A DNA stretch of 64,000 bases from DATBDE01 sp036270095. GTDB taxonomy: Bacteria > Actinomycetota > Thermoleophilia > Solirubrobacterales > Solirubrobacteraceae. Every line of letters starts with the position of its first letter. Position 1 is the stretch's first letter. The translations under genes and the position numbers were made by a program. Shown piece by piece: positions 1-7,986 of this stretch. The notes below the pieces were generated by a model, which saw nothing but the letters and a program-made list of their open reading frames with translations, was not told the origin of the DNA and did not search any database. Location: assembly GCA_036270095.1 (NCBI GenBank), contig DATBDE010000017.1, positions 1-64,000 of the forward strand, in the 5' to 3' direction.

Positions 1-228
1 GGCGGATGTGCCCGCGGCGCTCGACGTGCTGGTGTCGACCGAAGCGGTGGTCGAGCCGGTCGGCAGGGGGCTCGTGTCCAGGGCTTGGGCGATACCAGGG
101 AGGACGCCGCCGAGGAGTGCCGCAGTGCTGAGAATCGCTAGACACAAGAGGACCCATCGCCGAAGGCGCTGTCGGCCACTGCCACTCACAAACCCGCTGC
201 GGCCGAACGATCTGTCTCGGTCCTTCAC
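1..228 (-). CDS. Secreted protein, N-terminal part (truncated by window edge)
   Basis: The complement of this stretch stays open from the window edge to GTG codons at 231 and 228, and a GGAGG lies at 239-235, best spaced for the GTG at 228. The translation begins with a basic stretch (RQRLRR), then a hydrophobic core (WVLLCLAILSTAALLGG) and a likely signal-peptidase site after GIAQA, followed by a Thr/Ser/Ala-rich low-complexity region (about residues 50-76). This is the layout of an exported protein with a mature Ser/Thr-rich linker. The rest lies outside the window, so no function can be assigned. No canonical ATG exists in frame. Confidence 0.55.
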   Translation of the reverse strand, partial: MKDRDRSFGRSGFVSGSGRQRLRRWVLLCLAILSTAALLGGVLPGIAQALDTSPLPTGSTTASVDTSTSSAAGTSA

Positions 229-231
229 CAC

Positions 232-1129
232 CGACCTCCAAGCACGGATCAGGCTTCGTGCCTGCCCTTTTGTCGCATTTACCCCCTTCAGAAGGGTCGA
301 AACTCGCGCGCCCGAAGTGATGAGAAATACGACCGCCCGAACCGTGCTGCGCCTGCTCGCACATCGGCTGAGGTGAACCTGTCGAACAGCCTCACAGACC
401 CTCGGCTACGATGCCGTAAGCGACGTTGCACAATGGGTTAAAACAACTTGAGCAGTGAGGGTGAAGTCATCGTCGCACATATGGACTGAGTTGCGACACG
501 CGAGGAGGCCGGATTTGCTGGTCGCAAGCTGCGTGATCGACGCCAACCGGGCAAACCTTGTGGCGTCGATCCGCGACCGACCGAACCTCGATTCACTGCG
601 GCTCACACACGAGCCAAATGACTCAGTAACAAGTGTCCCGCGGTGCTGATCAACGTCGCGAGCACCCATCGTACATCGGCCAAACCGGCCCCCCCGAATC
701 CGTCTCCTGAGCTGATGCCGTAACGGGACGCACATCAGCCGACTCAGCCCGGCTGGGTTAGGGTCTCCGACCGCCTCGACTGGTGGATCACGGGGCCGGC
801 ACGGGGAGCGCGCACCGTCGAAGTGCCCGTAACCTGCTCTGACCCGAGCGCCGTGGTCCACTGAGATATACGCAAACGGACGGAGAGCAGAAAGGCGCGA
901 CGTGGCACGATCTCGCCGGTCAAGCAGGTCACGAAGCCGATCAGGAATCGAGGCGAACCTCGACGAAGGCGCCATGTGGCCAATGTCCTTCGCGTTGAGG
1001 GAGTTGACCGTCGCCGAGGAGGCAAGGATCGGCGCGCTCGTAAAGAAAGCGGTGCGCTGAGAACTGAGGCTCACTGATCCCACGGCTCGTGTCGGGTCGG
1101 ACACGGAGTCGCGTCGGTCGACCGGACGC
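232..1129. other. About 0.9 kb without a supported gene
   Basis: Base composition here is visibly lower in G+C than in the rest of the window, and third-position G/C bias is weak in every frame. Open frames exist on both strands (for example complement 406-1104) but give Arg/Ser-rich sequence with no recognisable family and no start signal. A short plus-strand frame at 902-1063 (ending ELTVAEEARIGALVKKAVR) is the most protein-like piece but is too short to support. I see no tRNA, hairpin terminator or repeat. It looks like decayed sequence. Confidence 0.4.
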
Positions 1130-1204
1130 GATCCGAGGCTCGCGACGGAGCAACCGGCGACCTACAGCGGACTGGTCGACCCGATCCGCAACGCGTTCGC
1201 CGTA
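1130..1204 (+). pseudogene. UvrA-like ATPase remnant (short fragment)
   Basis: One frame reads ...QPATYSGLVDPIRNAFA. UvrA and UvrA-like drug-resistance ATPases carry a well-conserved segment of the form SNPATYTG-x-x-(D/E)PIR-x-x-FA after the first ABC signature region, so this looks like a residual piece of such a gene. No Walker, zinc-finger or signature motif is readable on either side, and the frame runs on into sequence unrelated to UvrA. Recognition rests on about 17 residues, so chance resemblance is not excluded. Confidence 0.3.
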
Positions 1205-1339
1205 ACGATCGTCGAGGAGCTTCTGATGACGGTGGGCGGAAGGGTGCAGAAGTTCAAGGTGCGCGGGCCCGCGTTCGCCGGCTTGGGGCTTGAGTCTGCG
1301 GCCGGCGTGCAGGCCGTCTGGCCCCGGCGGTTGCAAGCG

Positions 1340-2551
1340 ATGCTGCGGGTCTTCGAGCCGGCGGCGTGTCGGACTAGCGTCTACGCCGTGCCTTTGCGCC
1401 TTGGGCTGGTGGCCGCGCTGCTCGTGCTCGGGCTCTGTCTCCCGGCGGCCGGGGCCGCGGCGCGGCCGCCGAACGGCCGGGCCGTGTGGATCTGGTACCT
1501 GAGCCGGTCTGACGGGGGCCGGATAGCGGCGATCGCCGCGGACGCGCGCGCGGCCGGGGTGCGGACGCTCATCGTCAAGGCTGCCGACGGCGTGCGGCCG
1601 TGGGCGCAGTTCAACCGCGGGCTGGTGTCGGCGCTGCACGCCCAGCGCCTGCACGTGTGCGCCTGGCAGTACGTGTACGGCACCCACCCGGTTGGCGAGG
1701 CCGCCGCCGCCAGGCGCGCGGCCCGCGCCGGCGCCGAGTGCCTGGTCATCGATGCCGAAGGCGAGTACGAGGGCCGGTACGCGGCGGCGCAGGTCTACCT
1801 GCACCGGCTGCGCGCCGCCGTCGGGCACCGGTACCGCCTCGGCCTCGCTTCGTTTCCCTACGTCGACTATCACCCGGCCTTTCCCTACTCGGTGTTTCTG
1901 GGACCGGGCGGTGCGCAGTTCGACCTCCCGCAGATGTACTGGCGCGACATCGGGACGAGCGTCGACGCGGTCTACCGGCACACCTACGCCACCAACCGCA
2001 TCTACGGTCGCCCGATCCTGCCGCTGGGGCAGGCCGACCACGGCGCGCTCGGCAGGGAGGCCCGCCGGTTCCGCGCGCTGGCGGTCCACTACCGCGCCAG
2101 GGGCATCTCGTGGTGGGACTTTGCCTGGGTCGGGGCCAACGGCCTCTGGCCCGCGCTCGGCGGCCCCTACGGGCCCGCCACCGGCCTGCCCCGGCCCGGC
2201 TTTCGCGTCCTGCAGCGAGGCGACCGCGGCGACGACGTCCTCTGGCTCCAGGAGCACCTCGCCGCGGTCCTTCCGCGCCAGCGCCTCACCGGCCTGTTCG
2301 GCGCCCAGACGGCGCACAACCTCAGGGCGTTCCAGGCCCGGCGGCGCCTACCGGTCACCGGCGGTGCCGGCCCCAGGACGTGGCGGCTGCTGCGGCGGCT
2401 GCATCCGGTGCGCGTGGGCTGGGCGGCCGGCCGGGCCCTCGACGCGCGCGTCCTGCCGGCACCGCGCTCGGCCTCGCTGCCCTCGGTGGCCGACGAGATC
2501 CCACCGCTCGGCTCCGACCGCCACAACGATCCCGCGCGAGCCGACCCATGA
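1340..2551 (+). CDS. Secreted glycosidase-like protein with C-terminal peptidoglycan-binding domain
   Basis: With the ATG at 1340 the product has 403 residues. Residues about 17-37 are a signal peptide (RLGLVAALLVLGLCLPAAGAAA). The central 240 residues (RAVWIWYLSRSDGG..., VRTLIVKAADG, LVIDAEGEYEG, YWRDIG, GISWWDFAWVG) look like a TIM-barrel glycoside-hydrolase-like domain, with alternating strands ending in Asp/Glu. Residues about 288-352 are a PG_binding_1 repeat (LQRGDRGDDVLWLQEHL ... LTGLFGAQT ... LRAFQ). It probably acts on, or docks to, the cell wall outside the membrane. The open frame extends upstream to ATG 1226, but that part includes the UvrA-like remnant frame and precedes the signal peptide; a GTG near 1388 is also possible. 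The last 40 residues after the binding repeat are low-complexity. Confidence 0.65.
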   Translation: MLRVFEPAACRTSVYAVPLRLGLVAALLVLGLCLPAAGAAARPPNGRAVWIWYLSRSDGGRIAAIAADARAAGVRTLIVKAADGVRPWAQFNRGLVSALHAQRLHVCAWQYVYGTHPVGEAAAARRAARAGAECLVIDAEGEYEGRYAAAQVYLHRLRAAVGHRYRLGLASFPYVDYHPAFPYSVFLGPGGAQFDLPQMYWRDIGTSVDAVYRHTYATNRIYGRPILPLGQADHGALGREARRFRALAVHYRARGISWWDFAWVGANGLWPALGGPYGPATGLPRPGFRVLQRGDRGDDVLWLQEHLAAVLPRQRLTGLFGAQTAHNLRAFQARRRLPVTGGAGPRTWRLLRRLHPVRVGWAAGRALDARVLPAPRSASLPSVADEIPPLGSDRHNDPARADP

Positions 2552-2620
2552 ACCGCACTGCGTTCCCTCGCCCAACACGACGAAAGCGTGGGCGACGATC
2601 GCCTGGAATCGACAAGAACC

Positions 2621-2701
2621 GTGGGGACCCCGATCACGCAGACCACCGTCAACGGGGCACCGAACGAGGTGCTCCCATTGCTCACCGACCCTGAGGCCTA
2701 G
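2621..2701 (+). pseudogene. SRPBCC/START-like protein remnant
   Basis: A GTG-initiated frame reads VGTPITQTTVNGAPNEVLPLLTDPEA then TAG. This matches the N-terminal strand-helix pattern of SRPBCC (polyketide cyclase/START-like) proteins, where a beta strand is followed by (A/R)PxEVxxLLTDPE. The next bases in a shifted frame would give RWIKR, the usual aromatic-containing continuation, so at least one indel or stop has accumulated. No further part of the roughly 140-residue domain can be followed. I infer a decayed gene, on the strength of a short match. Confidence 0.35.
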
Positions 2702-3092
2702 ACCCGCGCTGGATCAAGAGGTGAAGCGGATGACATCGACTGTCGTCTGCACACCTCGCCGCGCGCAGCCTCGCCCTCACTCGCGCACATATCCCAGGGA
2801 CCGACACCGTCCCAGCTGAGGCGACCACTCATCCGGCGACTAACTGATGGCTCGGTGTCGCACCGGTTTGAACAAGGGCCACGACGTACAGCAGGAGTGG
2901 CCGCGGCCGTCGCCGCGGTGCTCGCTGTCGGCAGTGGCTTCAGCGAGTGGCCTCGGTGCCCCATCGATCGAGGTCGTGCGCCGACGGGCTTCCGGGGATC
3001 CACCGCGACGCCCCGGGACCATTCGGGACACAAATGGAATGCGAACGGCTGATCCAAAATCTAGACGAGTGCGCTTTCCGGCAACTTCCCGA
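2702..3092. other. Non-coding or decayed spacer before the tRNA
   Basis: No supported gene. A GTG frame at 2855-3052 contains a hydrophobic stretch (TAGVAAAVAAVLAVGSGF) that resembles a signal peptide but continues into Arg/Pro-rich sequence without family resemblance. Together with 1130-2701 this forms a gene-poor stretch ending at a tRNA, a common edge for accessory DNA, but no integrase or repeat of the tRNA end was seen here. Confidence 0.35.
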
Positions 3093-3166
3093 TGCCGGAG
3101 GAGGGACTCGAACCCCCGACACGCGGATTATGATTCCGCTGCTCTAACCGACTGAGCTACTCCGGC
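3093..3166 (-). tRNA. tRNA-Met (anticodon CAT)
   Basis: The complement folds as a standard 74-nt cloverleaf. The acceptor stem GCCGGAG pairs with CTCCGGC followed by discriminator A. The D arm has GCTC...GAGC with the TAGCTCAGTCGGTTAGAGC pattern, the anticodon stem is GCGGA/TCCGC around loop ATCATAA (anticodon CAT), and the T arm is GGGGGTTCGAGTCCCTC. CCA is not encoded. The anticodon could also be the lysidine-modified tRNA-Ile2; elongator Met is the more usual reading for this body. The lack of three consecutive G-C pairs below the anticodon argues against initiator tRNA. Confidence 0.9.
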
Positions 3167-3188
3167 GGGACCGCCAGTCTAGGCGCGC

Positions 3189-3584
3189 TCAGGGGTGGAT
3201 GACGATGAGGACCGCGGTCACGACGCCGAGGAACGCGCCGACGCCGGTCACCGCCCAGAGGAACGCTGGCGCCGGGCGGACGAAGGCACCGCGCATGATC
3301 GCCTCGTCGACCTCGCGGTGGCGCCAGGTCCCGTAGGCCATCAGGACCACGCCGATGAGCGCGTAGATGAAGCCGACCACGGCGTACGGCCAACGGTGCT
3401 CGGTCGTGCCGATGTCGGGAATGATCTTGCCGATCCCCAGGCCGACCGCGACCGAGGTCAGGCCGGTCCGCCACCACGCCATGCTCGTGCGCTCGTTGGC
3501 GAGGTGGGTGCGGCGGGTCGCGTCGCCCGCCTCGTCGAAGCGGCCGCCGCCGGGGGCCTCCTGGTCTACCCGATGGCCAGGCAC
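3189..3584 (-). CDS. DUF202 family membrane protein
   Basis: The 131-residue product has the DUF202 (YidH-like) signature THLANERTSMAWWRTGLTSVAVGLGIGKIIP followed by two further hydrophobic segments (WPYAVVGFIYALIGVVLMAYG and FLWAVTGVGAFLGVVTAVLIVI), giving three membrane spans. The family is small, inner-membrane and of unknown biochemical role. The GTG start at 3584 lies inside the end of the upstream YCII gene (19-bp overlap), so the two are probably cotranscribed and translationally coupled. The first 25 residues are not conserved in the family, so a later start cannot be excluded, although no better start codon follows. Confidence 0.8.
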   Translation of the reverse strand: MPGHRVDQEAPGGGRFDEAGDATRRTHLANERTSMAWWRTGLTSVAVGLGIGKIIPDIGTTEHRWPYAVVGFIYALIGVVLMAYGTWRHREVDEAIMRGAFVRPAPAFLWAVTGVGAFLGVVTAVLIVIHP

Positions 3585-3895
3585 TCCCGCACGATCGTCG
3601 ACCCGCCGAGCTCGATGTGCGGGGCGCGGCCGGCGATGTCCTCGGCGGCGCCGAGCGACTCGGCCTCGATGACCAGGAAGCCACCGATGTCGACCACGGC
3701 GAGCTCGAGATCGCTGGCGCCGTCCCCGGCCACCAGCCGGCCCGACGGCGCGAGCGGTGCGCCGCTTCGCAGCTGCCCGGCCGAGGCCAGCCCGCCCATG
3801 TACTCCGCCCAGCGGGCGTTGTAGGCGACCGTCTCGTCGTCGGTGCCGCGAGGCTGGGCGGCGCGGCCGAGGAACAGCAGCAGGTAGTTCGCCAT
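3566..3895 (-). CDS. YCII-related domain protein
   Basis: A 109-residue protein beginning MANYLLLFLG, with the ferredoxin-like alpha+beta layout of YCII/YciI-related proteins: N-terminal strand, RWAEYMGGLASAGQL helix, SGAPLAP..., DIGGFLVIEAESLGAAEDIAGRAPHI, and a C-terminal GGSTIVRECL strand. In other actinobacteria such proteins often sit beside sigma factors or small membrane proteins; their reaction is unproven. Here it is the first gene of a pair with the DUF202 protein. It starts 20 bp from the end of the glycosyltransferase gene and on the same strand. Confidence 0.75.
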   Translation of the reverse strand: MANYLLLFLGRAAQPRGTDDETVAYNARWAEYMGGLASAGQLRSGAPLAPSGRLVAGDGASDLELAVVDIGGFLVIEAESLGAAEDIAGRAPHIELGGSTIVRECLAIG

Positions 3896-3914
3896 CTCCC
3901 GGCGACGATACCGA

Positions 3915-5831
3915 TCAAGTCGCTCGCAGCGCGGCCGCGCTCCCGGCGCAGTCGTACAGGCCGCTCACGCCGCTCACCGGCGTGCAGGCCTGGGTCACCG
4001 CGGCCATTGCGCGCCGGGCTCCCGTGCGGTTGTCCTGGGGCAGGCCGCCGCCGCTGGCGTCGCCGATCACCCAGCGCACGTGGCCGGCCGCGACCTCGTC
4101 GGCGAGCCAGGTCGCCGTGACCTCGCTCTCACGACCGGAGAAGCCGCCGATGCCCGCCACGTCGGCGTCCGAGGCGAGGATCGCGCCGGCGGCGCCGGAC
4201 TGGCTCGAGACCGCGACGGTGCCGTCGCCGTGCGCCCGGGCGTAGGCGACGGCCTGGGAGAGCGTCGACGTGTCGCCGCCGAACGGACCGCCGCCGCCGC
4301 CTGCGCCGCCGGCGAAGCCGCCACCGGGCGGGCCGCCCGCGAACCCGCGGAAGCCGCCGCCCGGCGGGCCGCCGAACGCCTGCCCCGCCGGGCCGCCGGT
4401 CGGGAACGGCCCGGTCGTGCCATGGCCGAAGGTCTGCACCGCCCAGGACGCGGGAGCGAGCAGGAACAGCGCGACGACGCCGGCCACCACGCCCGCGCGC
4501 CACCGCCCGCGCAGCCCGTAGACGAGCGCTCCCGCCGCCAGCGCGCCGACGGCGACGAGCACGCTCGGCCACAGTCGGCCGAGGCCAGAGGTGCGCAGCA
4601 CCACGATCTCAGTGGCCACGGCGGCGGCCACGCCGACGGCGCCCCACACGGCGGCCCGGCGCCCGCCGCGCAGCACCAGGCCCGCGCCCGCGCCGACGAG
4701 CGCCGCCACGAACGGCGCCAGCTGCGACGTGTAGTACGGGTGGAAGATCCCCTCGGCGGTGCTGAAGGCCACCGCGATGGTCGCGAACGAGCCGCCGACG
4801 GCGATGATCCAGCCGGTACGCGGATCGCCGCGCCGCAGGCGGCTCGCCACGGCGATACCGACGGCCGCCACCAGCGCCGCGCCCAGCAGCCAGCCGGCCT
4901 GGCCGCCGAGGCTCTCATTGAGCAGCCGCAATACCCCGGGCGACCCGCCGAACGGCCCGGCAGCGCCACCACCGCCGGGACCCGGGCCACCGCCCCCAGC
5001 CGCCGGCCCACCGTCCTGCCCGAGCAGCCGCCCGAGACCGTTGTAGCCGAGGATGAGCGACCAGACCGAGTTGTCGCTCGTGCCCGAGATCCAAGGCCGG
5101 TCGGCCGCCGGGGTAAGCCACACGAGCACCGGCCAGGCCAGGCCGACAAGGGCCGTCGCCAGCCCGCCCCAAGCCAACTGGCGCACCGCGGCCAGCCGAC
5201 CCCGTGGCGCCACCCACATCCAGGCCACGGCCAGCGCCGGAACGACCAGCAGCGCCGCGCCCATCTTGGCCTCGAACCCCAGCCCGACGCACACGCCGGC
5301 GAGCACGAGCCAGTGCGTGCGCCCGTCCTCGAGCCCGCGGACGACGAACCACAGCGCCGCCACGCAGCACAGGACGAGCAGCGTGTCCGGGTTGTTGTAC
5401 CGGGCGATGGCCACGAACACCGGGGTGACGGCGAGCGCCAGCCCGCCCACCAACCCGGCGAAGCGGCCGAAGCGCCGGCGCACGAGGTCGTAGAGCAGTC
5501 CGACCGTCGCCACGCCCATGAGCGCCTGCGGCACGAGCACGCTCCAGGACGAGAACCCGAACGCGCGCACCGACAGCGCCTGCACCCACAGGGCGAGTGG
5601 CGGCTTGTCCACGGTCATCAGCCCGCTCGTGTCGAACGAGCCGTACAGGAACGCGTGCCAGCTCGTGCTCATCGAGCGCACGGCCGCGCTGTAGTACGTG
5701 TTGGCCCAGCCGTTGCGGCTCAGCGCCCACAGGTACAGCACGGAGGCAACCGCGAGCAGGACCCACAGCTCGGGTCGCGCCACCCGCGCGCGCGTGCGCA
5801 GGCGGGAGATCGGGAGCGCGAGCGAGCTCAC
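3915..5831 (-). CDS. YkcB/ArnT-type membrane glycosyltransferase (GT-C fold)
   Basis: A 638-residue polytopic protein. The N-terminal part carries the PMT/ArnT-family features: an Asp-containing first loop, then MTVDKPPLALWVQAL and RYNNPDTLLVL, with about ten hydrophobic helices to residue 450. These enzymes transfer a sugar from a polyprenyl-phosphate donor on the outer face of the membrane. Two very Gly/Pro-rich segments (about residues 255-290 and 470-515) interrupt the helices and precede a soluble C-terminal domain of about 120 residues (TVAVSSQSGAAGAILAS...VRWVIGD), as in Bacillus YkcB. The GTG start at 5831 overlaps the stop of the GT2-GtrA gene as GTGA, so the two are coupled; that partner would supply the polyprenyl-phosphate sugar. 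Confidence 0.85.
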   Translation of the reverse strand: MSSLALPISRLRTRARVARPELWVLLAVASVLYLWALSRNGWANTYYSAAVRSMSTSWHAFLYGSFDTSGLMTVDKPPLALWVQALSVRAFGFSSWSVLVPQALMGVATVGLLYDLVRRRFGRFAGLVGGLALAVTPVFVAIARYNNPDTLLVLCCVAALWFVVRGLEDGRTHWLVLAGVCVGLGFEAKMGAALLVVPALAVAWMWVAPRGRLAAVRQLAWGGLATALVGLAWPVLVWLTPAADRPWISGTSDNSVWSLILGYNGLGRLLGQDGGPAAGGGGPGPGGGGAAGPFGGSPGVLRLLNESLGGQAGWLLGAALVAAVGIAVASRLRRGDPRTGWIIAVGGSFATIAVAFSTAEGIFHPYYTSQLAPFVAALVGAGAGLVLRGGRRAAVWGAVGVAAAVATEIVVLRTSGLGRLWPSVLVAVGALAAGALVYGLRGRWRAGVVAGVVALFLLAPASWAVQTFGHGTTGPFPTGGPAGQAFGGPPGGGFRGFAGGPPGGGFAGGAGGGGGPFGGDTSTLSQAVAYARAHGDGTVAVSSQSGAAGAILASDADVAGIGGFSGRESEVTATWLADEVAAGHVRWVIGDASGGGLPQDNRTGARRAMAAVTQACTPVSGVSGLYDCAGSAAALRAT

Positions 5832-6958
5832 AGGCCCACGCGCGCGATCGACGTCGCCGTGCGCCGGAACAGCCCCGGCCGCCGGTCGCGCGCGAACACC
5901 CAGGTCCGCAGCGCGATGTACCGGGTCACCGTGGCGGAGGCGCTGGCCACAAGCAGCACCGCGAGCTCGACCGCGCGCGACGGCGACGGGTCGATCGCAC
6001 GCAGCAGGCCGAGCGCCCCCACGGTCAGCCCGAGCGTGAGCACGTACACGAACGCGCCCATCGCGTGCTGGCGGATCAGGCCCTCGCGCCCGCGCAGGCC
6101 GAACGTGAGCCAGCGGTTGGCCTGCGTGTTGCCGATCGCGGTCACCGCCAACGCGATCGTGTTGGCCAGCGCCACGCCGACCGGTCCGCGCAGGGCCAGG
6201 AACAGCAGCCCGTAGGCCAGCGTCGAGCACACCCCGACGACCGCGAAGCGTGTCAGCCGCGCCGAGGCCAGCAGGCGCACGATCCCGCGCAGGTCGTCCA
6301 GCGCGGTGCGCCACACGTCCACGCGCGAGTCGGGGTCGTCGACCCAGTCGACAGGCACCTCGTGGATGCGCAGCCCCGACCGTTGGGCGAGCATGAGCAA
6401 CTCGGTGTCGAAGAACCAGGCCTCGTCGCGCACGCCCGGCAGCAGCTGCCGCGCTGCGTCGGCGCGCATGGCCTTGAAGCCGCACTGGGCGTCGGTGAAG
6501 CGGGCCGCGAGCGCCGCATGCAGGAGCCGGTTGTACGCCCGCGAGATCAGCTCGCGCTTGGGGCCGCGCACCACGCGGGCGCCGGGCGCCAGCCGCGTGC
6601 CGATGGCAACGTCGCTGTGGCCGGAGACCAGCGGGGCGACGAGCGGGAGCAACGCCCGGAGGTCGGTCGAGAGGTCGACGTCCATGTAGCAGACGACGTC
6701 GGCCTCGCTGCGCAGCCAGGCCGCGCGCAGCGCCCGCCCGCGCCCCTTGGCCGGGCACTCGAGCACATGCACGCCCGAGAGCGTGCGCGCAAGCGCTGCG
6801 GCGATGCGTGGGGTGGCGTCGGTTGAGCCGTTGTCGGCGATCGTGATGCGCCAGGCAAACGGCATCTCGGCGGCGAGGTAGTCGCGCAGCCGGCGCACCG
6901 ACGCCTCGAGCGAAGCCTCCTCGTTGTAGACGGGGACGACGACCTCGATCAGGCACAT
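5828..6958 (-). CDS. GT2 polyprenyl-phosphate sugar synthase fused to GtrA-like flippase domain
   Basis: A 376-residue fusion. Residues 1-240 are a GT-A/GT2 glycosyltransferase of the dolichyl-phosphate glucose/mannose synthase type: VVVPVYNEEASLE, TIADNGSTDATPRIA, DVVCYMDVDLSTDL (DXD-like site), QCGFKAMRADAA and WFFDTELLMLAQRSG. Residues 250-370 are a four-helix GtrA domain (RFAVVGVCSTLAYGLLFLAL ... NTQANRWLTF). The GT2 part would charge polyprenyl phosphate with a sugar and the GtrA part would help move it across the membrane, for use by the YkcB-type enzyme encoded next. YkcC/YkcB pairs follow the same logic. ATG 6958 overlaps the end of apbE by 10 bp, so three genes form one operon. Confidence 0.85.
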   Translation of the reverse strand: MCLIEVVVPVYNEEASLEASVRRLRDYLAAEMPFAWRITIADNGSTDATPRIAAALARTLSGVHVLECPAKGRGRALRAAWLRSEADVVCYMDVDLSTDLRALLPLVAPLVSGHSDVAIGTRLAPGARVVRGPKRELISRAYNRLLHAALAARFTDAQCGFKAMRADAARQLLPGVRDEAWFFDTELLMLAQRSGLRIHEVPVDWVDDPDSRVDVWRTALDDLRGIVRLLASARLTRFAVVGVCSTLAYGLLFLALRGPVGVALANTIALAVTAIGNTQANRWLTFGLRGREGLIRQHAMGAFVYVLTLGLTVGALGLLRAIDPSPSRAVELAVLLVASASATVTRYIALRTWVFARDRRPGLFRRTATSIARVGL

Positions 6959-7872
6959 GGGGGCACCACCTCGTGCGCGCCGTCGTCGAACACGACGACG
7001 CCGCCGTGCGCGAGCCAGCGCCGCGCGCCGTCCGGGCCGGAGAGCAGCGCCGCCTTGGCCAGGACCTCGGCGCTGAGCGCCGTCGGCGCGAGCGCGGTGA
7101 CCTGCACGACGCCGGTGAAGGCCGGGCGCCCGGTCGAAGGGTCGAGCACGTGGTGGGCGGGCGCGCCACCGGCGTCGAGCCAGCTGCGCCGCCCGATCCC
7201 GCTCGTGGCCACGCCGCCGGTGCGCAGCACGTACTCGTGGAGGATCTTGTCCTCGAACGGGCTCGCCACCGTGACCACGCGGTCCAGCGCGCCGCCCAGG
7301 CGGAGGTCGCCGCCGCAGTCGAGGGCGTAGCTCTCGCACTCCTGCAGCGGGCCCGCCGCGAGGTCCGCGAAGAGGCCCTTCAGCCCGCCGCTGTCGAGCA
7401 TCATGCCCGGCGTCCGCGTCACCACCGAGGTCTCGAAGTCCGCCGAGACGGTCAGCCAGCGCCGGTCGGGATCGGGCCGCGCGGGACGGCGGGCGGGCGC
7501 GTGGGCCAGCGCGAAGGGCAGCGGCACCGCGTCCACGGCGAGGTCCGACACGTAGCCGACCCGCGCCAGCGCCCGCCCGAGGGTGAAGTCGACGAGCCCC
7601 CCGGTGCGGTGCGCGGCGGCGACGCCCGCGTGCACGTACGCGACCATGTCGGGGCTGACGCGCACGGCGTGGCGCGGGTCGGCGTTGAGCGCCGAGAGCT
7701 CGCTCGCGGCGTCGAAGCGGCTGAAGCGGGCGTGGAAGCCGGTCAGCAGCGTGCGCGCACGCAGCGCCGCCGACCGGTCGCCGAGCACGTGCACGGCGCA
7801 GTCGGCGCCGAAGCAGCGGAACGCCTCGGCGACGTGCCGGCGGGGAGCGGGAGGTGAGAGGGCTGCGGACAT
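6949..7872 (-). CDS. apbE: FAD:protein FMN transferase (ApbE)
   Basis: A 307-residue ApbE-family protein. Family elements are visible in order: HARFSRFDAASELSALN near residue 60, VDFTLGRALARVGY, MLDSGGLKGLFADLAA (the flavin-binding DxGGxxKG-like segment), ALDCGGDLRLGG, GGVATSGIGRRSW, PAHHVLDPSTGRPA and VLAKAALLSG. ApbE links FMN through a phosphoester to a Thr of redox proteins such as NqrC, RnfG or FMN-binding-domain electron carriers. ATG 7872 begins the conserved part and lies 114 bp from a divergently transcribed heme-type membrane protein, which suggests a shared electron-transfer role. The partner FMN-binding protein is not in the window. Confidence 0.88.
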   Translation of the reverse strand: MSAALSPPAPRRHVAEAFRCFGADCAVHVLGDRSAALRARTLLTGFHARFSRFDAASELSALNADPRHAVRVSPDMVAYVHAGVAAAHRTGGLVDFTLGRALARVGYVSDLAVDAVPLPFALAHAPARRPARPDPDRRWLTVSADFETSVVTRTPGMMLDSGGLKGLFADLAAGPLQECESYALDCGGDLRLGGALDRVVTVASPFEDKILHEYVLRTGGVATSGIGRRSWLDAGGAPAHHVLDPSTGRPAFTGVVQVTALAPTALSAEVLAKAALLSGPDGARRWLAHGGVVVFDDGAHEVVPPCA

Positions 7873-7895
7873 GGGAACCAGCCTGCGCCCCGTCT

Positions 7896-7962
7896 TTAGG
7901 GGTTCCGTTAGCGCGGTGTAGGAGCAACGTAGGAGGGCCCGGGCGCTAACGGAGCCCTTAGC
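7896..7962. promoter_or_regulatory. Inverted repeat in the apbE / heme-membrane-protein divergent promoter
   Basis: The element GCGCTAACGGAGCCC at 7943-7957 faces the plus-strand gene, and its near copy GCGCTAACGGAACCC (complement of 7900-7914) faces apbE. The arms match in 16 of 19 positions when extended. The GGARCC box ends about 30 bp before each start codon (7987 and 7872), so the arrangement is symmetric. It could be two half-sites of one regulator or two GGAAC-type ECF sigma -35 boxes; the sequence alone does not decide. Confidence 0.5.
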
Positions 7963-7986
7963 CGGCGCGGCCACGCTGCCCTCGCG

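Noticed and set aside
902..1063. 53-codon plus-strand frame ending ELTVAEEARIGALVKKAVR
   Set aside because: Too short and Arg/Ser-rich at its start; cannot be told from chance.
406..1104. 232-codon minus-strand frame in the gene-poor left end
   Set aside because: No codon bias, no family resemblance and no ribosome or promoter signal.
1226..1339. ATG 1226 as start of the peptidoglycan-binding protein
   Set aside because: It would place about 55 residues ahead of a clear signal peptide, and the frame continues upstream into the UvrA-like remnant.
2855..3052. Frame with a signal-peptide-like stretch
   Set aside because: The hydrophobic run is followed by random Arg/Pro-rich sequence; no start signal.
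4080..6215. 711-codon open frame on the plus strand opposite the glycosyltransferase genes
   Set aside because: Arg/Pro/His-rich shadow of very high-GC genes on the complement; no domain, start signal or family resemblance.
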